64,000 bases of DNA. Source: Veillonella rogosae JCM 15642 (GTDB taxonomy: Bacteria > Bacillota > Negativicutes > Veillonellales > Veillonellaceae). Below the pieces are notes generated by a model that was not told where the DNA came from, did not search any database, and was given only the letters and a program-made list of their open reading frames with translations. This document shows positions 59,653 to 64,000 of the stretch, piece by piece. The position numbers and the translations under genes are program-made. The DNA lies in contig NZ_PPCX01000010.1 of NCBI RefSeq assembly GCF_002959775.1, positions 372,001-436,000 of the forward strand. The letters run 5' to 3'. Positions within the stretch are counted from its first letter, which is position 1. Each line of letters begins with the position of its first letter.

Positions 59653-60828
59653 CTAATTAAAATGTATCTGATTCTGAGCTAATATATCAACAATAATTCT
59701 ATTGATATTCGCTTCAAAAGAGTCTACATACTGCTTAGCATTTGAATATTCTTTAATCTTTCTAGTCAAATCTGATTGCTGCAGCTCACTTGGTTTATAA
59801 ATTATCTTACGTTCAGAGCTCCTTGCTTCGAATTGAATACATCCAAAATCATCTCTCATAATATTAAGCCAGCTAGAAATATAGCGACCATTACTTTCTG
59901 TTAAGAAAAGAACATCTTTGCCCTCATATCGAGTTCTTATTAAATTGCTAATCTGTTGATTATTAAGATTACACATATTGTCTGTACTATTTTCTATCAA
60001 TATATCCATTAATATATCAATATATGGATACAGATAATCCTTATACATAGACGATATAAAGTTATAAACATCTGAAGGTATAAGCTGAGCTTCAATATTA
60101 CTAAGTCCGTCTCTTCTACTCATAAAACCTAAACTAGATAAAGTTATGAAAGCATTTCTCCAATTACGATTATTTATAACCTCAACTTGTCTTAAGATTT
60201 TATTTTCAATATCAGATCTATTAAGACTTATATGTAAATGCTTTAATATCCCTATAACACGCAATGCTATATAGCATTCAAATAAACGATTATCACGAAC
60301 ATAATATTGGGAAATAGTTTTAAGACTCTCTACTGTTGCATCCGCCAATTTTGTCAGTTCGTCTTTTGATATTTCTCTAACCCTATTATTATTAACATGA
60401 ACCTCTAGTATCTTAGCAGTTTCAGGATAACAAAAAAGTCCTATATTGAGATTTGTATTAGCTATAAAACTTGATGGTATAACTAATACATTTCTATTTT
60501 CTCTATCATTGTAACTAATCTGTGATAAATTTTTAGGTCGAATACCTTTCTTTTGAAAGTGTTCATATTGAAATAACTGCCCAACTCCACGAACATATTC
60601 GGTAACACCAATATCTGCTCGCTTACATTCTATAATTGCCTGCATTTCATTCGTTTCTGTATTAGATATAATAAAGTCTGCCGTTATCCCATTAACAAAT
60701 TCAATTTCACGCTTTAACAAAAAGCTATTTTGATCTATATCAAGTGCATTAACTAAATTCTCTTGAATTTCTAAGCTATTATAAATTTTATCTTGAAACT
60801 CCCTTTCAAGCATTCTTTCATTTGGCAT
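59653..60828 (-). CDS. Putative type II restriction endonuclease
   Basis: A 391-residue protein. The PD-(D/E)xK-like core is at ~45-75: G-I-T-A-D-F-I-I-S, then M-Q-A-I-I-E-C-K-R-A, with the acidic and lysine catalytic residues, followed by Y-V-R-G-V-G-Q-L-F-Q-Y-E-H-F, a frequent helix of such nucleases. The C-terminal ~200 residues are helical and probably bind DNA. Placed directly before a C5-methyltransferase on the same strand, it is most likely its cognate endonuclease. Specificity cannot be read from sequence. SD GAGGTG. Confidence 0.78.
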   Translation of the reverse strand: MPNERMLEREFQDKIYNSLEIQENLVNALDIDQNSFLLKREIEFVNGITADFIISNTETNEMQAIIECKRADIGVTEYVRGVGQLFQYEHFQKKGIRPKNLSQISYNDRENRNVLVIPSSFIANTNLNIGLFCYPETAKILEVHVNNNRVREISKDELTKLADATVESLKTISQYYVRDNRLFECYIALRVIGILKHLHISLNRSDIENKILRQVEVINNRNWRNAFITLSSLGFMSRRDGLSNIEAQLIPSDVYNFISSMYKDYLYPYIDILMDILIENSTDNMCNLNNQQISNLIRTRYEGKDVLFLTESNGRYISSWLNIMRDDFGCIQFEARSSERKIIYKPSELQQSDLTRKIKEYSNAKQYVDSFEANINRIIVDILAQNQIHFN

Positions 60829-60887
60829 TTTATTAACACCTCACATTTAAATAATACTTTGAAAACTCCCTACATTAACTTACGATA

Positions 60888-60922
60888 TGTAAAAACGGTC
60901 CGACAATTTCGTCAGACCGCTA
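60888..60922 (-). terminator. Intrinsic terminator
   Basis: CGGTCCGACAAT-TTCGTCAGACCG hairpin with A-run on the plus strand (U-run on minus). It ends the minus-strand transcript of the gene at 61212. Confidence 0.7.
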
Positions 60923-61211
60923 ATTATTTAATTTAAGCTTTTAAAGCTATAAAATAATATACAATATCTTTCTTTAATATTATACCATAACTATAATTAT
61001 TATCCTATATTAGTCATCCTCTAAAAGCTGTTAACAAATAAGTACTTCTAGTTGAAATACATTTATTTCTAGCATTAGTATATAAAGTCTACGATATACT
61101 ATTTTATTAACATTTATAATAATAGCTTACGATTTAAAAGTTATTTTACTTATTATTGACTAGTTAAGCCAAACGTCAATATATGTATATCTCATACCAT
61201 AGATTTCAAAG
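60923..61211. other. Intergenic region, ~290 bp
   Basis: AT-rich; no gene, repeat or promoter that can be supported. Confidence 0.4.
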
Positions 61212-61799
61212 TTAATATTTCACATGCTTTATCATATGATCTAAAATGCTAACAAACTCTCGTTCCACAGCCGAAGTGTCTGCACCGGTGCTACCAATCC
61301 CAGTTAGCATAGTTTCTTTCCAATCATTCTTTGCCTTAAATCTAAATGAGATCAAATACTTAGCTTTTGTTTTGTCCGCTTCTCCTTTTGGCAAATAGTA
61401 AAAGCCTATGCTTCTTTCAGTAGGCAACAGTGCTGGATTGTCTTGCGGTTTATATTGGCTATATATGGACTTCATAAAGGTTAGAACATCTTCACCCATT
61501 ACAGATGTATCAACAAAGACGATTTCATCGTACGTAAATAGAGGTATCTTATTAGTGCCAGCAACGCGTGTCGCTTTAGATTTAGCTAACTCCAACGCCT
61601 CCTCATGAGTGGCCATCCGCATGCCATACCGCTTAGCACTCTCCACCAAAGAGGAGTTCAAATGAACTAAATACGCCTGTGAATAAGCAAAATCTGCATC
61701 ATTATCTCTCTCACCACCAGGTGCAGGCAAGGTTAGACGATGCACCACAGAATTTATGGTAAAAGAAAAACCGTTGCTTTCATCGTAAAAAACATACAC
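61212..61799 (-). CDS. Hypothetical protein, probably a 5'-truncated gene
   Basis: 195 residues from a GTG-type start; no family recognised. It contains Y-G-M-R-M-A-T-H-E-E-A-L-E-L-A-K, D-T-S-V-M-G-E-D-V-L and C-terminal G-I-G-S-T-G-A-D-T-S-A-V-E-R-E-F. The beginning (Y-V-F-Y-D-E-S-N-G-F-S-F) looks like mid-protein sequence and follows directly on a rhuM fragment in another frame, so the original 5' end is probably lost. Its last ~58 codons are duplicated at 62123-62297. Confidence 0.5.
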   Translation of the reverse strand: MYVFYDESNGFSFTINSVVHRLTLPAPGGERDNDADFAYSQAYLVHLNSSLVESAKRYGMRMATHEEALELAKSKATRVAGTNKIPLFTYDEIVFVDTSVMGEDVLTFMKSIYSQYKPQDNPALLPTERSIGFYYLPKGEADKTKAKYLISFRFKAKNDWKETMLTGIGSTGADTSAVEREFVSILDHMIKHVKY

Positions 61800-62058
61800 A
61801 TTGCGCTGGAAAGGCTTCTCCTTCTATTTGAACTTGTTCCATTTTGGAACAAGTTCCTAGCTTTTCTAATTCGCCGTCAGAATAAATATTATTTAAATGC
61901 TTGGATATAGCCTGTGGATTAACATCAAATAGTTTTGCCATATCTTTTTGTGTCATCCAAAATGTTTCATCTTTGAATAGAACATTCGTAGAAACAGATT
62001 CATTCTCTGCTTGATATACAATCACATTTCCTGTAATCGCACTTTCTAAGGATGTCAT
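61780..62058 (-). pseudogene. RhuM-family protein, N-terminal fragment
   Basis: 92 residues. V-L-F-K-D-E-T-F-W-M-T-Q-K-D-M-A-K-L-F-D-V-N-P-Q-A-I-S-K-H-L is the conserved HTH start of the RhuM virulence-protein family (usually ~330 residues). The frame is lost after ~75 residues and ends A-Q-C-V-C-F-L-R, running into the gene at 61212. A fused breakpoint rather than an intact gene. Confidence 0.75.
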
Positions 62059-62122
62059 ATAATCCCCCTCTATATTTATATCTCATTTTATTTCATACTT
62101 ATAAGCTATTCCTGCTTATTAT

Positions 62123-62297
62123 TTAATGAGCTGCATGATATATCATATCGTCCAAAATCTTAACAAAGTCTCGTTCCACACCTGAAGTATCATTACCAGT
62201 ACTACCTATGCCTGTTAGCATAGTTTCTTTCCAATCATTCTTTGCCTTAAATCTAAATGAGATCAAATACTTAGCTTTTGTTTTATCCGCTTCTCCC
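62123..62297 (-). pseudogene. Duplicated 3' fragment of the gene at 61212
   Basis: Minus-strand translation A-D-K-T-K-A-K-Y-L-I-S-F-R-F-K-A-K-N-D-W then M-L-T-G-I-G-S-T-G and end D-D-M-I-Y-H-A-A-H-stop matches the C-terminus of the protein at 61212-61799. It begins abruptly at 62297, next to hairpin element copy 4. Confidence 0.8.
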
Positions 62298-62335
62298 AAT
62301 TAGGGGCCTCGCCCCATGCGAAAGGAAAAGTGCTT

Positions 62336-62478
62336 TTGTTGTTGGGACTAGTCCACATATAGGGTTGTAAAAAAGTTAGACACTTGTGAATGAGCGACTT
62401 AGGTCACTATGGAGCGAAGGAATAAGTGTCTAACTTTTTTAACTAGTAAACCACTATGTGACGGGGCCCCAACAACAA
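62336..62478 (-). repeat. Long hairpin element with conserved apical loop, copy 4
   Basis: Outer stem TTGTTGTTGGG (62336) / CCCCAACAACAA (62467). Inner stem AAAAAAGTTAGACACTT (62369) / AAGTGTCTAACTTTTTT (62424). Loop 62394-62416 is the variant GCGACTTAGGTCACTATGGA. It abuts the sfsA stop codon and the duplicated gene fragment. Confidence 0.8.
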
Positions 62479-63639
62479 TCACTTAACTAGCGCATCCAAT
62501 TTATTCATTCGGTAGTCTTCCACTACGTCCATAAATTTCTTATTGTGTATCGGATTTTCCGTCATCCCAAATAGGTGGCTTTTACAGTCACAGTCAGAGG
62601 ATCCAAATTTAGGCACGTCCCATTCGGCAACGACACAGACCACATCAGCGAGAGTGCATTCCGCATCATCTAGGCTAGTTCGAATCGGCAGACCTGCTAT
62701 CATTTCGCAGTGACCGCGGAAGTAATCTAAATGCCAGTGCATTTTCTTCCGTTTTCGCTTATGGCGCTCAATGCGCTTCGTTAAATTCGCCTTCGCAGAG
62801 CCTACATACATATAGTAGCCCGCCTTGAAATGCATCATTCCTTTAGAGCCGATCTCAAGGTCTAGCTCATGGTCGAGATGCATGACCATTACGTACACGC
62901 CACTATCGTGAGCCTCTGTGTCAAGAATGCTGCTTGGATAGGAACATTCATGGGTTACAGTGGGCATAGTAAAAGTATCATCCCAAGCTACAGCAACGGC
63001 TTTCCAGTCTAAAGAAGGGGCTACCTCTTTAAAGGTTTTGGCAAACTCCAAATCTGTATGGTAGTCTGGCAAGAACCACTGCGCCTTATCCCATTGTACG
63101 AGGAATAAAACACCGGTGTGGTAACCTTCGTTTTGTAGTTCTTTCAAATGTAATAAATGCTTACGCCCTCGTTCTGTAATAGCATCAGGGAACATGGCTC
63201 CCGTCTTGGAGAATAACGTACAAGACTTAACCTCTAACAAGAACTCCTCACCTTTATCATTGGTGAGAAGCAAGTCAAAACGTGATGATGTGCCATGTAG
63301 TTTAACCGTATACTCCCGTCTCACAACGCGCCACTCTTCCCATCCAGGGATGAGTTTATTTTCGATCAAATGCTGCGCTACATCGTTACTATAGTTGGTA
63401 TCGAGCATAATCACTACGCCATCACGCTCGATGCCAACCACGCGATATTTCGTTTTCGCATCAGGTTTATCATGAGGTACGATGTACATCGTTACACCAG
63501 TAAACAAAAGCTCCCACATGCGACCAGGATTTGGCAAATGAGCGAGCACACTTTCACCATTTAAATCTAAAGTCACCACAAAACGGTTCGGGCGACCTGT
63601 ATATTTCGCTTTTAAAATTGTATTGTAAAGGACTTTCAT
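62479..63639 (-). CDS. sfsA: SfsA fused to a GIY-YIG (DUF123) domain
   Basis: A 386-residue fusion. Residues ~1-230 are SfsA (R-P-N-R-F-V-V-T-L-D-L-N-G, A-H-L-P-N-P-G-R-M-W-E-L-L, L-L-E-V-K-S-C-T-L, F-P-D-A-I-T-E-R-G-R-K-H-L), a sugar-fermentation/DNA-binding nuclease-fold protein. Residues ~250-375 are DUF123 of the GIY-YIG group: G-V-Y-V-M, Y-Y-M-Y-V-G-S-A, K-R-I-E-R-H, H-W-H-L-D-Y and C-D-C-K-S-H-L-F-G. The fused form is found in some Firmicutes; the joint function is unknown but suggests nucleic-acid processing. SD GGAG before the ATG. Confidence 0.9.
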   Translation of the reverse strand: MKVLYNTILKAKYTGRPNRFVVTLDLNGESVLAHLPNPGRMWELLFTGVTMYIVPHDKPDAKTKYRVVGIERDGVVIMLDTNYSNDVAQHLIENKLIPGWEEWRVVRREYTVKLHGTSSRFDLLLTNDKGEEFLLEVKSCTLFSKTGAMFPDAITERGRKHLLHLKELQNEGYHTGVLFLVQWDKAQWFLPDYHTDLEFAKTFKEVAPSLDWKAVAVAWDDTFTMPTVTHECSYPSSILDTEAHDSGVYVMVMHLDHELDLEIGSKGMMHFKAGYYMYVGSAKANLTKRIERHKRKRKKMHWHLDYFRGHCEMIAGLPIRTSLDDAECTLADVVCVVAEWDVPKFGSSDCDCKSHLFGMTENPIHNKKFMDVVEDYRMNKLDALVK

Positions 63640-63800
63640 CGGTACTCCTACATCAAGAATAATCTATGTGTCTATTATACGCTATTTTGTTACAGGATGA
63701 GAGTCCTACGGATTATACTTTGAAAGTCCTTACAAATTGCATGATGAATGCCCTAAGAAAAGTCTAAGAAGTAACACCTTACATATTTACAAAATATGAA

Positions 63801-64000
63801 TTAATAATTCACCACAGTTACAGGATCATTATTGCGGTATTTCCGATTACTACGTTGATAATCTCGTTCTACCAAATTCTGTAGCGCTTCACCTAATAAC
63901 GTCCAAAAACCATCAGAATCTTCCGTTGGTATACCAAGAACAATGGAGTTTCCTTTGGAATAGGTAATACATGTGGAGGTTATGTTATCAATAATTGGCA
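63801..64000 (-). CDS. C-terminal end of a CDS cut by the window edge
   Basis: The minus strand is open from the edge to a TAA at 63801 and reads C-I-T-Y-S-K-G-N-S-I-V-L-G-I-P-T-E-D-S-D, then L-G-E-A-L-Q-N-L-V-E-R-D-Y-Q-R, ending V-T-V-V-N-Y. Protein-like and well composed, but no family can be named from 65 residues. Confidence 0.55.
   Translation of the reverse strand, partial: PIIDNITSTCITYSKGNSIVLGIPTEDSDGFWTLLGEALQNLVERDYQRSNRKYRNNDPVTVVNY

Noticed and set aside
17671-62478. Conserved-loop hairpins as integron attC sites
   Set aside because: attC sites keep R'/R'' core ends and vary in the loop. Here the loop is conserved and the ends vary, and no integrase is seen.

Overview
The window reads as a chromosome segment of Veillonella (Negativicutes: low-GC, diderm Firmicutes). 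The inference rests on gene content: the start of a methylmalonyl-CoA mutase behind a cobalamin riboswitch, a large flavo-iron-sulfur D-lactate dehydrogenase, a monomeric [FeFe]-hydrogenase, strong Firmicute-type ribosome binding sites, and a YadA-type trimeric autotransporter that needs an outer membrane. No rRNA, tRNA, CRISPR array or complete insertion sequence was found.

Layout. 0-7 kb: mutA start, its riboswitch and terminator, a RarD-type transporter, an orphan HicB, a TPR lipoprotein and D-lactate dehydrogenase. 7-20 kb: TauE/SafE and ClC transporters, Fe-alcohol dehydrogenase, a NagZ-like lipoprotein, BFD ferredoxin, M50 protease, carboxymuconolactone decarboxylase-like protein, a MarR/OhrR regulator, nitroreductase, a P1B-ATPase-like protein without its cytoplasmic domains behind a CsoR-type operator, an ArsC/Spx-like protein, and HigA with a broken HigB. 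20-43 kb: accessory surface and toxin region. It holds five ~410-residue secreted paralogs, three ~190-residue secreted paralogs, BamE-like proteins, a family of small membrane proteins (one frameshifted), three intact and two vestigial holin-like type I toxin modules with antisense RNAs, six copies of a dyad carrying a conserved promoter, a sodium symporter and a trimeric autotransporter. 43-55.6 kb: GmrSD-type defence protein, a sigma-like factor with an unknown neighbour, an AAA ATPase, a second NagZ-like protein lacking catalytic motifs, [FeFe]-hydrogenase, Fic protein and three small secreted proteins. 55.6-64 kb: gyrA, a restriction-modification pair, broken RhuM-type genes, an SfsA/GIY-YIG fusion and a partial CDS.

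Three signals cut across the genes. (1) The octamer GTGAAAGC occurs at least 29 times on both strands without strong strand bias, once as an inverted pair forming a terminator; this resembles a DNA uptake sequence. (2) Long hairpins with unrelated stems but one conserved apical loop (core CGACTTAGCTCGCT) sit at the 3' ends of minus-strand genes; read on the transcript strand the loop exposes CCUCC. (3) Repeated TA modules and promoter dyads divide the 26-38 kb region into cassettes.

Metabolically the genes fit lactate oxidation, H2 release and the succinate-propionate pathway. The accessory region fits surface variation, toxin-antitoxin maintenance and phage defence.
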